64,000 nt of DNA from Daucus carota subsp. sativus (GCF_001625215.2 NC_030387.2:24874517-24938516); one strand, 5' to 3'. Numbered from the stretch's first letter, positions 24,516 to 36,717 are shown. Translations and numbers: made by a program. Notes: generated by a model not told the origin, from the sequence alone.

Positions 24516-26111
24516 AGATTAAAAGGATAACTTGATATACAGATGATATGTTGATTATAAGTTATTATGCATGCTTGGGTAGTCGATTTACATGAAGTAA
24601 ATAGTGGAAATGTTAAAGTTACAGCAGTTATAATGCCCGATTTTCTATAAGAACATCTAGAGTTAATAAGATGTATAGAAGGAAAGGTTTGCATGAATAG
24701 GGAGGAAACAGAATGACCTAAGAGATATAGTCATTAGTATATAAGTTCAGATTAAGGAAGCAGCTATATTATTAGTTTTAATATGGATTATAGTGGTCGT
24801 CAGTGGTTACGAAGCGAGCAAATCACTGACCTAGTTTCATTTTCTTTAAAGTAGACGGACGGAGACCTCATGTATAATGATTTTACATATCTATGACATC
24901 TAAAATTTGAATATCAAATTCATGATGAAGGAATGAGATCTACAGAAAGGAGTAAAGAAATATCGAGGCAGCGAAAGGAATACCAGGTGAACAATAAGTC
25001 CTAACTTTCTGAATATACAATGAATATGTTTTCCATATATAAGATATAGATTAAAAGGATAACTTGATATACATATGATATGTTGATTATAAGTTATTAT
25101 GCATGCTTGGGTAGTCGATTCACATGAAGTAAATAGTGGAAATGTTAAAGTTACAGCAGTTATAATGCCCGATTTTCTATAAGAACATCTAGAGTTAACA
25201 AGATGTATAGAAGGAAAGGTTTGCATGAACAAGGGGGAAACAGAATGACCTAAGAGATATAGTCATTAGTATATAAGTTCAGATTAAGGAAGCAGATATA
25301 TTATTAGTTTTAATATGGATTATAGTGGTCGTCAGTGGTTACGAAGCGAGCAAATCACTGACCTAGTTTCATTTTCTTTAAAGTAGACGGACAGAGACCT
25401 CATGTATTATGATTTTACATATCTATGACATCTACAATTTGAATATCAAATTCATGATGAAGGAATGAGATCTACATAAAGGAGTAAAGAAATATCGAGG
25501 CAGCGAAAGGAATACCAGGTGAACAATAAGTCCTAACTTTTCTGAATATACAATAAATATGTTTTCCATATATAAGATATAGATTAAAAGGATAACTTGA
25601 TATACAGATGATATGTTGATTATAAGTTATTATGCATGCTTGGGTAGTCGATTTACATGAAGTACATAGTGGAAATGTTAAAGTTACAGCAGTTATAATG
25701 CTCGATTTTCTATAAGAACATGTAGAGTTAACAAGATGTATAGAAGGAAAGGTTTGCATGAACAAAGGGGAAACAGAATGACCTAGGAGATATAGTCATT
25801 ATTATATAAGTTCAGATTAAGGAAGCAGATATATTATTAGTTTTAATATGGATTATAGTGGTCGTCAGTGGTTACGAAGCGAGCAAATCACTGACCTAGT
25901 TTCATTTTCTTTAAAGTAGACAGACGGAGACCTCATGTATAATGATTTTACATATCTATGACATCTACAATTTGAATATCAAATTCATGATGAAGGAATG
26001 AGATCTACAGAAAGGAGTAAAGAAATATCGAGGCAGCGAAAGGAATATCAGGTGAACAATAAGTCCTAATTTTTCTGAATATACAATGAATATGTTTTCC
26101 ATATATAAGAT
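24516..26111 (+). repeat. three tandem copies of a 533-bp unit
   Basis: AGATTAAAAGGATAACTTG starts at 24516, 25048 and 25581. The units are about 97-99% identical by eye through TTTTCCATATATAAGAT and lie within the gypsy LTR. They create repeated minus-strand open stretches that are not genes. Confidence 0.97.
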
Positions 26112-27394
26112 GAGGGATTTACATAAATGATTTAACGATTAAAAGATGGAACACTTAATAAGAATATGTTATGGCATTATGTGTTTATATGTTTTACATG
26201 CCTTATATGTTTTTATGTACTTAAAGTGACTAGTTGTTATATTTATGTGACTATGTGATCCTATATATGACTGAAGCCTTTCGATATAATATGATGTGTT
26301 ATATATGATGTGACAATGGACAAAAATACATGTATATGCGAGATGTGTATTACCCGTGTTATTCGGAAATGATGCATGAGCATAGAATTTGCATATAGAA
26401 CATATCTTATGCAAATCATTCATTCACACGACTGTGATACATTAATAAGAGAAAGTGACAGTCACTTGTGTAATGGCCATTTATCATAAAACCTACGGGT
26501 AATTACGGAGCAGACTATATGTCAGCCATAAACGGAGCCGACCTTGTGTCGGACATAGACGGAGCCGATTTTCATGGTCGGACATAAACGGAGCTGGCCA
26601 GACACACATGAATCTTTTATGGACATGTGGAATTACAGGCATTACTAAATGGACTGGTCACAACCATGCATACAAGTAAGAGAAACAGAGGTTCATGCAT
26701 ACATTGCATTTAGAGGTGAAACATGTTTGATGATGATAGATGCCTACTTGATGATTATAGGTTATGGAGATAAACAAGGATGATGATAATATTATGGCAA
26801 ATGAAAAAGTATATGCTCATATAAATAAGAACAGGAAATATATATTATAAGCATTATTTTCTTACAGTTGTTTCAAGAAATATTATTATGCATTCTTTTT
26901 TGGAAATTTTTTTACTTGGAGGTTACAGTTATTTTAAGATGAGCATAAGTACAAACTCTTGAAAGCCGGAAATCTGAAAAAGTTCGTATATGATTAAAGA
27001 CAAGAATTACTACCTTATAGGGAAGAAACAAATGTCTAGTTGAAACCTTTTCTAAAAGTTTAAAATGTCGGAGATACAAAAATCGGAGGTATATTGTTCA
27101 TTGAGTTGCGACTCATTAAAATCGCATGTTTTACAGGAAAGTTAGTCTCTAATGAGTACGCGGATGGTTTGAAAGTATTGGATTCAGCGTCGGTCAGCCA
27201 GATGATGCTCTAGTCTCCTCCTCAGCACATGCACATATAGTCAGCTGCGCTAAACTGTATTCATAAAGACTCAGAAATTGATGATGTAATATATTTGGGA
27301 TTCTAAATTATCCTTGAAATTCATGTAATATTTTCTAGAGTATGTCATGTTTCTTAGTAAATAAGATAATAGATCATAAGGTAAGGGTGTTACA

Positions 27395-27992
27395 ATGTTT
27401 TTCTGCCTTTGCAACCACTTGCAACTTATTATGCAACTAAATGTAATTTTCAACAAAAAAACTTGCCTTGATAGTTTTGGGTATGAGTTTTGTGTTACTA
27501 TTCGCAGTTATACAAATATATTCATAGTTCATTATATTAACCCGTCATCATAAAAGGTCTCAAGAAAATATTGATGATGAGACCTGGTTGTTTGGATTAT
27601 GAGGTTTATAAGGTATTTTTTCATAAGATATTTAACAGATAATTAAATTATAATTTTAGTATTTTTATAACATGAAGCCATTTTTAGTTGGATTAACTTA
27701 ATCCAAACAATAATGTTTAAAAATCTAAATTCGTAATATTCTTCCTAAATAATGTGTTGTTAGTAATATGTATATTTTAATTGATGAAATTATCATATAT
27801 ATTACATTTATCTGAGTATAAATAAATAATATCTCAGAAATAATGCATCCACATTTTTTAGTTGCAAGTTATTTATCTACGAGAACAAATAAAATGAATG
27901 AGATTGAAAACTATCGGTATACCATCCTACACTTTTTATATTTAAGTTCTTTGAGTAAACTATGTAAGTCTAAATGTAAAGACAACCCTATC
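27395..27992. other. spacer between two solo LTRs
   Basis: AT-rich, no ORF, splice pattern or recognisable repeat. Confidence 0.5.
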
Positions 27993-28569
27993 TGTTACAT
28001 AGTGATGATAACTCAACAATAGAACAGGACAAGTAAATAACACTACGCCTGCACCGGAATCGGAAGATACGAAGACAAAGGTTGAAGAAGCCATCTACAG
28101 TCTTGAAGGAATAAGTTCATTGGAAGAAGTTCATTAATATGTTCATGCCTCAGCGAAGAATAAAGATTGAAATATTCAAGATTGTGGAAGCAATGAAGAT
28201 GTTGTCCAAGTACTCGAAAGATTTCAGTGCAACCCCTGAAGCAAGATATGTATATATATTGGTTGGTTATTTATAATCAACAAACTGAAGCATAAACTAA
28301 CCCGGAACCGACTGATCAATGTTTGCTGACAAAGACGGTACAATGTTTAACTTCAGTGTTAGTCGCTTGTGAACCAGACCAGTGCACTAAGCTTCAGCAC
28401 GTACGGAGCTTTGCAAAGTATTTATCGATCGAAGAATTGATCCAGTCATATCAAGTCATTTGTTCCAAAGCCAAGCCAAGCCAAATGCGTCTCTGCAAGC
28501 TATACCAAGTCTCTACTCAAATGCCATATGTCAAGCTTGCACACAAAGCCATATCAGGAAGTGACCTAT

Positions 28570-29265
28570 CTTTTATATGTGTGCACTTATATATTTGTAT
28601 ATGTACAAATATATTTATATATATGTATATATGTATATTTAATTAAATATAATATATATAATATATATGTATATATGTTTTTTAAACATATTTATATGTA
28701 TATTTATATGTATGTATATTTAAATAAATATATATGTATATAGTATATGTATTTATATTTTACATAAGCAATTATGTAATTAAGTGTATATATATATTAT
28801 ATTATGTGCATAAATATATTTATATTTAGAGAGAGCTATATATATCTTTATATATATATTTATATTAATATTTACACATAGTTATATGTATATTATATAT
28901 ATTTAAATATATGAGAATATATTTAAATATATGTGTATATATATTACTATATGTTTATATAAATATTATATATATGTATATATTCATATATACTTTTCTT
29001 TATATATTTATGTTTATATTTATATTTATAAATAACTATATATATATCTCTCTATATATTTATATATATATTTACATTTGTATTTACATATATTTATATA
29101 ATATATATATTTAAATATATGAGAATATATTTAAATATATGTACATATATTATTATATGTTCATATAAATAAAATATATATGTGTGTATATATTTATATA
29201 TACTTTTATTTATTAATATAATAACAACATAATATATTATATTATATATTTTATGCATGCATGTG
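28570..29265. repeat. AT-rich satellite-like block, 208-bp internal duplication
   Basis: Almost pure TATAT/TTTATATA text. GAGAATATATTTAAATATATG occurs at 28913 and at 29121 and the following about 100 bp match, giving a 208-bp period. Open frames here are compositional. The block lies within LTR family A and is absent from the other copy. Confidence 0.85.
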
Positions 29266-30365
29266 ATGATGTCAGGTGTCTAGGGTACTCTAGGGTTTGC
29301 ATGACTTTGTATATATATATGTGTATCGACTGTGATCAAAATCGGCTAAGTCAGATGTACAACAACTCCAGTACACATACAGAGAAGCTTTGGAAGCGCA
29401 AGGTTTGACCTAGAAGAGGTCCAAGGAGTGATAACAGTGGGGAGTCACCACTGTTGGGGCGCAAGTTTGGTTAAGATAGTTTTATTCTAAGTAAAACTAT
29501 CAGTACAACCTGATGGCGCAACAATTGACCACAAGTCAAGGCGCAGGTTGGTTAACTCCTAACCAGGAGTGATAACAGCCATGCATTCTTGTATATGGAT
29601 GCACAACTTAGAAATAGAAACATTATTCTAAGTCACCTGTCCAACACAGTGAACATCAGTGGCGCAAGTTTGTGGTTTTGGAGAGAGAACAGGGGGAGTG
29701 TTTGTATGCAGGCGCAAGTTCCTTTTCCTTGATTTATTCTAAGTCATGATAACACTCCGTGAACATTAGTGGCGCAAACTTTGACCCATCAAAGCGCAAG
29801 CTTTGACCTTCTCTGATGGATCAAGTTCTGTTAACACTTAGAATATATTCTAAGTGTTTTTCTTCATACAGTGGACAATGGAGGATGCAAGCGCAAGGTT
29901 TGACCGCGCAACATTTGACTCTCTCCTGGAGTACTGTATTGGCGCAAGTTTGATAGATATATATAGGAGGAAGATCCTAAGAAAACCCAGCTTATCAAGA
30001 AAACCGAGAAACCCACTTAATCACCGTTGATTTTATAATCATAATATATATTTTAATTTATCAAAAGATCAATCAAATCTAATTCATAAGGGATATTATG
30101 GTAATATTCTACATATATTTAATGCATTCAATCAGTAATATATTTAATGCATTTAATCAGTACATTCAATAAAGATTTGCAATTAATTGATTTCCTTTTT
30201 TATATTATTCATATCTCAATCAATCAATCAGTATTAAATTTGAATTTCAAATTTCAAAAGATTCACCTTGCTAAAAACTGATCGAATATCTTAGAAAATC
30301 TTGTTTATATATTTTGCGTTATCTTGTGTATGATAATAAATCTCTTACCATTGTTATAACGGATC

Positions 30366-30845
30366 ATCTAATAATTTTTTTTATTACGGTCTTTTAAGTG
30401 TTTTACTAATAAATATAATATTTTCCTAAGATTCTCTTAAGTGCTCTATTAATTTAAAATAATTTTTTTCCCAGGATTCTTTGAAGTGTTTTACTCAGTT
30501 AAATATATTTACGATTTTCTAAGATTCTTTTAAGTGTTTTACTAATTTAAATTGAATATTTAAAATAATTTTTTTCTAAGATTCTTTCAAGTGTTTTACT
30601 CATTTAAATCTATTTAAGATTTTTCTGAGATTCTTTTAAGTGTTTTACTAATTTAAATTGAATATTTTTTTTAAGATTTTCATAAGTTTTTTACTAATTT
30701 AAAAATATTTAAGATTTTTCAAGATTCTCTTAAGTGTTTTATTGATTTAAAATTATTTAAGATTTTCTATGATTCTCTTAAGTGCTCTAATAATTTAAAA
30801 TAAATTTTTTTCTAAGATTTTCTAAGATTCTTTTAAGTGCTCTAA
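30366..30845 (+). repeat. degenerate tandem repeats of about 50 bp
   Basis: About nine units of AAGATTCTTTTAAGTGTTTTACTAATTTAAA and variants run head to tail within the MULE. They hold no ORF. Confidence 0.85.
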
Positions 30846-30879
30846 TTGGAATCTTGAAATGTTATAATATTAATATTAC

Positions 30880-31930
30880 ATATTAATTAAAAATTGCATA
30901 CAATGACTTAAGTTCTTTAATTATCTTTTTCTTTAAATATAAAATTTAAATATTGAAACAATACTTTAGAGAACCCTCATTTGAAAAATATTTGAACGGG
31001 TATCGTAAAGAATCTAGTAGGTGTATAAGTGAACATCTACTAGAATCTCAACATACTGTTATGAGATTGATGATGTAAGTAAAATTATAACTAAATTGGA
31101 AATTGTTATGTGTTCGGTTTGTTGATGATATATGATTTATTATGTGCACTTTTTAAATAAATCATAATTTAAATTAACACATTTTATTTAATTAAGTGAT
31201 AAGTATTAAGATTCTAATAATTAATATTAAAAATTTATAAAAAAATTGTATACAATGACTTAAGTTCTTTAATTATTTTTTACTTTTAATATAAAATTTA
31301 AATATTGAAAAAACATTTTGAAGAACCTTCATTTGAAAAATATTTGAACGGGTATTGTAAGAAATCTCTTCATTTACTATATATTATAATAGTTGTTTTA
31401 ATTCAACTTTGTAAATAAATTTTTTAAAAATTCTACCTTATATTATTCTATTATATTTGAGCGAATATTTTAAAGTAATATAAATTTATTATAATATCAG
31501 TTTAAAGATTCTACTATATATTATTCTACAAATTTAAGTGAATGTTTATTGGACTCTCATGATATTATAATATGTCAATTCAATTAAGTGTTCAAGTGTA
31601 TTTTAATATTTGTTATTTTGTTATACAAGCGAACATTTTAAAGAATCTCCATATCAAAAAATGATATCTTTAATAAAATCATAATCTAATTATACTTTCT
31701 AATATATCATAAAACTAATTAGTAATTAAATGTTAATTTAATCGTTGAGCAAAAAATTTGATAATGAAATATTTTAGAGTGATGTATAGATGAACATCTA
31801 CTAGAATCTCAATATTCAATTCAACATACTATAATGAGATTGATTTAAGTAAAATTATAACTACACTTGAAGTTATTAGGTGTTCGTTTGTCGATCATAT
31901 ATGATTTTATTATGTGTTCTTTTTAAACTA
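30880..31930 (+). repeat. dispersed internal duplication in the MULE
   Basis: About 30885-31010 (ACAATGACTTAAGTTCTTTAAT through GAACGGGTATCGTAA) is repeated at 31238-31365. About 31020-31160 (CATCTACTAGAATCTCAA through TGTTCGGTTTGT) is repeated at 31790-31925. Copies are roughly 85-90% alike by eye. Confidence 0.85.
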
Positions 31931-32526
31931 TTCAATCAACTAAATTTCAAAAAATTTAATTTTAAACACCTAACATAATCGTAAGAAATGTATTATTAGA
32001 AACATATTTTTTATAATCAAGTAGAATGAATTTTAAAAAAAAACATAACGTTAATGGTATAGCGGCACCTCGTATGAATTTTATCAGAAAAAAAGAATGT
32101 GCAAAGAGAGAACTTCTTTCAAAAAATCACAAAGAACACACTCAAATAGGGAACATCTACTACAAACTAACAAAGAATACAAATATAAATTCTCCATTAT
32201 TGGAGAAAATAAAAAAAATCTAAACAAAACTAGACAAATAAATCAAATCAGACCCCGCCTCTACCAAACAAAACTTACCAACAAATAAAGGAATTCTTAG
32301 AATATGTACTGGAACCTTGTGTTGTTCTGTAAAACAACTCTGATTAGAATACTGAACATAATATTGATTAGAATTCTTACAAAGATCTAAACTGAATGCA
32401 TTAGTAATGAACACCAACTGAAGCATGTGCGAAATACAACTATACACACAATATCAACTTCAACAATCAACTATACTATAATGAATCTCTTATAGAACAC
32501 TAACCAAACAAGGAGAATCTTCAAAC

Positions 32527-32955
32527 TTAAGAATATGACAGAATCTTCAAATTGAGATAAGGTGTTGGATCCCTGATTAGAATATTGGTGAGGACAATAA
32601 GAAAGTTCAATCTAAATTTCAAGCCAACATCCGTATACTCTCTATTGTAAGAATTCTCAAACATTAACTCCCCGTTCGGCAAACCAAGTACATTCTAGAC
32701 ATCATCTTCTTAAAAGTTTATAATATTCTCACCAATTGAAATTGTTGAATCGATTGGTTTGTACGACTTTGGAATCGAAAAACTCAGAAGTTGAGGGTAT
32801 TCCATGATGTTGAAAAGTAGAAGCTTTTCGAATCCGGTTTCCACAACCCATTGTCTTTGTGCATCGGAAAGATTCCCCACGATTCTCTTTAAGAAGATAG
32901 GTTTTACTCGTACCAACAAATGGCCGGTGTTCTTATGGAGATTCTTCTCCGCCAT
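32527..32955 (-). pseudogene. decayed transposon-borne gene, PMD/Ulp1-associated N-terminal type
   Basis: From an ATG at 32955 the minus strand reads MAEKNLHKNTGHLLVRVKP, then LSDAQRQWVVETGFEKLLLF. Continuing in the same frame past TAA and TAG codons (about 32712 and 32697) it reads NVLGLPNGELMFE and FRLNFLIVLTNILIRDP, and ends at a further TAA at 32527. The order (Q-W-V-GF-LL block, then VLGLP-G, then FLIVLTNIL) is what I know from plant proteins carried by Mutator-like elements next to Ulp1-protease or plant-mobile-domain sequences (Kaonashi-like). The in-frame stops make it non-functional. The family name rests on motif memory. Confidence 0.55.
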
Positions 32956-33882
32956 TATATCTCTGAAAAGGATTATATGGTTCTAGAGATTATACAAAAG
33001 TCATAACAGATAAATTTTATGAAAAAGTTTTAAGATCCATGAGGAGGATACGTGGTACAAACCTTCAAACGATGAATCATGGTGTTTTCAACCACGGCGG
33101 TCTCTTTCTTACAATTGCAGAGATTCTTATTAGAGGATAATATATGTATGTAATGATTCTAGATTATTTGTGTGCTTTGATTGGATTTTATTAGATGCCA
33201 AAAATAGAAGATTTTTAATTAATCAATGACAGATTCTTTACAATTTTGCCCCCGTGTGTGTTAGATTATAGATATATTTGATTGATTTTAATTTTAGAAA
33301 TAGTTATATATGAGAAAAATAATCAACGGTATCTAAGAGGGTTCCTCGGTTTTCTTGATAAGAGAGTTTTCTCTGGAACCTCACTCGATATATATATATA
33401 TACTTGTATATATATATTGGCGCAAGATGACTATTCAAGTAACCATGGTTAGTTTATGAAAGCCTATAAATATGTGATTGTGGTTCTCACAATTAACATC
33501 ATCCTTCGGGATGGATGGCCAAGTGCTATGCACAAACTCTCTCAAATATACACACACCCTAGCCTAGTTTTGTACCATAAATATTTGTAGTGGATAGGGC
33601 TTGTAATATTTAGAGGAGTGGTCATTGTAGCCAACCTTCGGGTTTGGATTTGTAGCACCTTCGAGTTATTTATCAATATACAGATATACCTTGGAAAATA
33701 TTGTGTGTTGGTTCAATATTTTCATATCCTCAGAAACTGACCCGATATATATCCGGAACACAAAACCCATTACAGGACTGCAATTTATTTATCCGCAAGA
33801 TTCGAAAGAATTTTAAATTGTAGTGAGTATCGTATTCAACCCCCCCTTCTACGATACTTTGGACCTAACAAACTATATCGTG

Positions 33883-34340
33883 TGTACTTGCACTTTAAGT
33901 AAGACCCCACATATAATATTTTACTTCAAAAATCTCCACATGAAATACGTTACTTCTATTTTTTTTAAAAAATTTTGTGGGAGTCTGTCCATTTTCTCTG
34001 ATGATATTAGTTGTCTTCGCTAAAATTGGAGGATACGCTTTTCTTTGTAGCAGTTATATTGTTTGGCAGGCTTTTAAGTATCAGAACTTAATTAAAGATT
34101 CAATTTACATCAAGAAACAATTGAAATCACATACTTAATTATACATCCAATTTATATTTATATCAAGAAACAATTGAAATCACACCTCAGACTCTCGTTA
34201 AGGTTCATGGAAAATTCCTAAGATTGTATTACGAGCAGAAGAATGAGTTGGGTATCGTAATATGATATTTCAAGTGATGATTTTAAAGTACAGTATTACA
34301 GGTGGTGTCTCACTTAAAGTACAAATACACACAATGCACT
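33883..34340. mobile_element. MITE-like element with about 72-bp inverted ends
   Basis: GTGTGTACTTGCACTTTAAG and the next about 50 bases at 33884-33955 match the reverse complement of 34254-34334 (GTGTGTATTTGTACTTTAAG). Inside, TATCAAGAAACAATTGAAATC occurs twice (about 34110 and 34161). It abuts the 3' end of the LTR at 33870. Class unknown. Confidence 0.7.
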
Positions 34341-34676
34341 TTATTCTTTTTCCTTTTGTAATTCACAAAAAGTTTTTTTTCTCGTATTTCAAATATAGTT
34401 AACCAACATGTTAATTATCAATTATGATAAATTGAATACAGTACCTCTACGTGGCATAAGCGTGAATGGGGTTCAACAATTTCTTTCATTTTTTAATAAA
34501 GGCTAAAATCACTTATTTTTGACTTTTTTACTCCATATCATGAGGTAGATCTTAAAGGATTTGAAAGATTTGCTTTCAAGTCTTACATACGATTTTCATC
34601 AAATATAGCAAATTGCTACTTATAATTGGCGGAGCAATTTGAAAACTTGAATAAACACCCGTCAACAATTATCTTA

Positions 34677-35030
34677 GAGCATTCTCATTGGGAGCCCCCT
34701 CTTCAATTATTTCGAGATATATTTGACATTTGGTTCTAAAAACTCTTGCATCCGGATCCCCAAAGCACAATATAAATTTGGGGACTAACTTTGAACCTCC
34801 GTATATGGGGTTGCACTATGGATCCCCATTTCAGCAACAGCCTGCTACCCGCTAAAAAAGCAAGTGTACTAGTAGTCTTGTTCTATACAGAAAAAATATT
34901 AAATAAGAATAAAGAGATGAAGATAAAGAACTGAATGTGGGAACATTCAAACAGAATTGGGATAATTATGGAGAATTATTATATAAAATAAGTTTTTAGG
35001 AAAGGGAAAGGGCTTCCAATGGGAATGCTC
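34677..35030. mobile_element. PIF/Harbinger-type (Tourist-like) MITE
   Basis: TTA at 34674-34676 and 35031-35033 flank inverted ends GAGCATTCTCATTGGGAGCC and, inverted, GAGCATTCCCATTGGAAGCC. 354 bp, no ORF. Confidence 0.92.
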
Positions 35031-35049
35031 TTAGTCATCCTAAGGAAAT

Positions 35050-35285
35050 ACTAAGAGCATTTCCAACCATCGAAAACCCTTAGCTAAAATGTGAGTCGGC
35101 ATACTAAAAATAAAAAATTTAGCCAACCTCATGAAAAACTCATAATCCAATCTACAGGTCTGTAGGAAGATTGCACATCATTTATTACCATATTAAACAT
35201 ATATATTCTATTTTAACAACCTAAAATGTTAATAACATATTATTTTTAAATTATAGCCAATATCATTGAAATATAATGTCTTCCA
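35050..35285. mobile_element. AGCATTTCCAACC-type MITE, inverted copy of the 10.6-kb one
   Basis: Begins AAGAGCATTTCCAACCATC. 35160-35280 matches the reverse complement of 10657-10775. The right end is blurred. Confidence 0.7.
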
Positions 35286-35326
35286 GATTCACTAAGTTTT
35301 AAATAATGTCTTATAGGTCCAATTTA

Positions 35327-36245
35327 GGGGTCATTTGTTTAGTCTGAATCATAACTTCTAAACCATCTATATCTGAACCAGTGATAATCCTGAACCATGA
35401 GTAATGATGTCGTTTGATAAATGTAACTTTTTAAATTTCTGAATGATAATATTTGTTTGAAATTCTTTTTTTATATACTTAATGATATATAATTGTTTTT
35501 AAAAAAATACTATTTACATAATAGCATTATATAAGAAATACAATAATTTTTTTTCGACAATTAAACTTATATACCTTATAAACTTGTACATGTCATTTTA
35601 GAAAAATTCAAATTTTGTTCTTAACCACTCGAACTATTTAATCACACTCAATATACTATATTCTATAAAGTCTGTAACAAGATATTAAAATTTTGATAAT
35701 TGTTGGGTTGATATATGGATACCGGTTAGTCACTGCTTATTAGATTATTAAAAATCAAAAAATTATTGATCACTCAGTCGATACTAGTGATCTGGTTTGT
35801 CATCGATAATTTAGTCATTTATTAACATGTTTATTTATTTTTTAAAAGTTACCAAATTAAAATATATTATATTATTTTAATTCAAACACAAATCTAAATT
35901 TAATTATTAATATTTATGTAATTTATAAATCATAAATATAAATGTTACATAGTTTCAAAGTAATCAGAGTTAAAGAGAAAAAAGTTTAACGGTGAAATTT
36001 GTCGAAGTAATCAATTTCATCAATTTCATTAACAATTAAAAAATTAAAAATATAACTGCATTTAGAAGGGTATAGAATAGGCTGCTGGACCAAAACCCCT
36101 CCACTTCCTCACATCAGTCGTCCAGTTAATTTTATCGCGTCGTCCAGCTAATTTTATTTCGTCCAGAAAAAAGAGCATCAAGCCAAATGATCTGAACAAA
36201 GGAACGGGTTCGTCCTGTTCAGTTAAGCCATTAACAAATGGCCCC
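35327..36245. mobile_element. 919-bp element with TTA duplication, GGGGCCATTTGTT ends
   Basis: TTA at 35324-35326 and 36246-36248 flank GGGGTCATTTGTTTAGTCTG and, inverted, GGGGCCATTTGTTAATGGC. TTA flanks suggest PIF/Harbinger; the GGGGCCATTTGTT terminus also occurs in other plant MITE groups. The open stretch at about 36062-36253 (-) is terminal-repeat text, not a gene. Confidence 0.8.
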
Positions 36246-36405
36246 TTAGCCAACGATTATAGTTTTCTAACAAGACAATTTCGGAGCACTTATTTTCTGG
36301 TTAAGTCACACCAGTCAATTAAAAAGAATCAAAACATTACTCTTTGAATATATTCAAATTCGAACTTTGAAGTGGTTGGTTTGGTCAATTTTTTTTGTTT
36401 AGTAC

Positions 36406-36717
36406 TCTCTTTATATAACTAGAAGTCTACGACATATGTAGGTCTATTACTCTTCTTTTATTAAACAATTTCAAATACTAAAAGCACTCATCATGTATTA
36501 CATGACAAAAACTTTATCATTATCCTCTTAAATATAAATATAATTAGTTGAAAAAAAATAAAACTACTATTAATAACATATATTAATACTAAAATACTTA
36601 TAAGTAGATGTTGCAATTCATTAATACTAAAATACTAAGATAATTTTATAATTTAAATTATAAATAATAAATTATGAATTATATACTCGCCCGTGTTTCG
36701 CACGGGTTAAAAGCTAG
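36406..36717 (+). mobile_element. short non-autonomous Helitron
   Basis: Near 36406 the text TCTCTTTATATAACTAG resembles a Helitron 5' end. At 36690-36706 CCCGTGTTTCGCACGGG forms a hairpin, followed by TTAAAAG and CTAG (36714-36717) before a T, a standard 3' end. About 312 bp. The 5' boundary is less certain because the base before it is C rather than A. Confidence 0.6.

Larger units (their letters stand above)
21947..27394 (+). mobile_element. 5.4-kb solo LTR, Ty3/gypsy-type
   Basis: Starts TGTAACATCC at 21947 and ends GGGTGTTACA at 27394, inverted TG...CA ends typical of many plant gypsy (chromovirus-like) LTRs. The flanking 5-mers, GTGTT (21942-21946) and ATGTT (27395-27399), match at 4 of 5 positions as a target duplication. 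No internal gag-pol sequence or primer-binding site is present, so it is a solo LTR. Its length is inflated by a PIF MITE, a Stowaway MITE and three 533-bp tandem copies; without these the LTR would be near 3.6 kb. Text at 26500-26600 holds a short GACGGAGCCGA-type repeat. Confidence 0.8.
29966..33386. mobile_element. 3.4-kb Mutator-like element (MULE) with decayed cargo
   Basis: Terminal inverted repeats of about 66 bp: 29966-30033 (GGAGGAAGATCCTAAGAAAAC, CTTATCAAGAAAACCGAG, CACCGTTGATT) pair with 33321-33386 (inverse: GAGTGAGGTTCCAGAGAAAAC, CTTATCAAGAAAACCGAGG, TACCGTTGATT). Flanks GATATATATA at 29956-29965 and 33387-33396 give a 9-10-bp target duplication, as expected of Mutator, though the text is low-complexity. 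No MURA/MULE transposase domain was seen, so it is non-autonomous. It carries T-rich tandem repeats, an internal duplication, and a broken ORF starting at 32955 (-). Confidence 0.8.
27993..33870 (+). mobile_element. solo LTR of family A, split by a Mutator-like element
   Basis: Starts TGTTACATAGTG at 27993 and ends TTCAACCCCCCCTTCTACGAT...GGACCTAACA at 33870. It shares ends and the GAAGTTCATTAATATGTTCA block (about 28124-28143) with the LTR at 19536-21059. Removing the nested element (29966-33386 and one target copy) leaves about 2.45 kb, of which about 700 bp is an AT-rich repeat block. From 29390 to 29950, and again after 33418, a GGCGCAAGTTTGA motif recurs at least ten times. No primer-binding site follows and no convincing 5-bp duplication is seen. 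Confidence 0.72.

Noticed and set aside
24512..25765. Three similar minus-strand open frames
   Set aside because: They are the same frame repeated in the 533-bp tandem units, with no domain and no codon signal.
28323..29114. Open frames rich in Tyr/Ile in the AT block
   Set aside because: Pure composition effect of TATAT repeats.
27993..33870. Complete LTR retrotransposon rather than a solo LTR
   Set aside because: No primer-binding site, gag, protease, integrase or reverse transcriptase text was found between the two ends; the large interior is the nested MULE and repeats.
36062..36253. Minus-strand open frame starting MAKGPFVNGL
   Set aside because: It lies in the terminal repeat of the 35327-36245 element.
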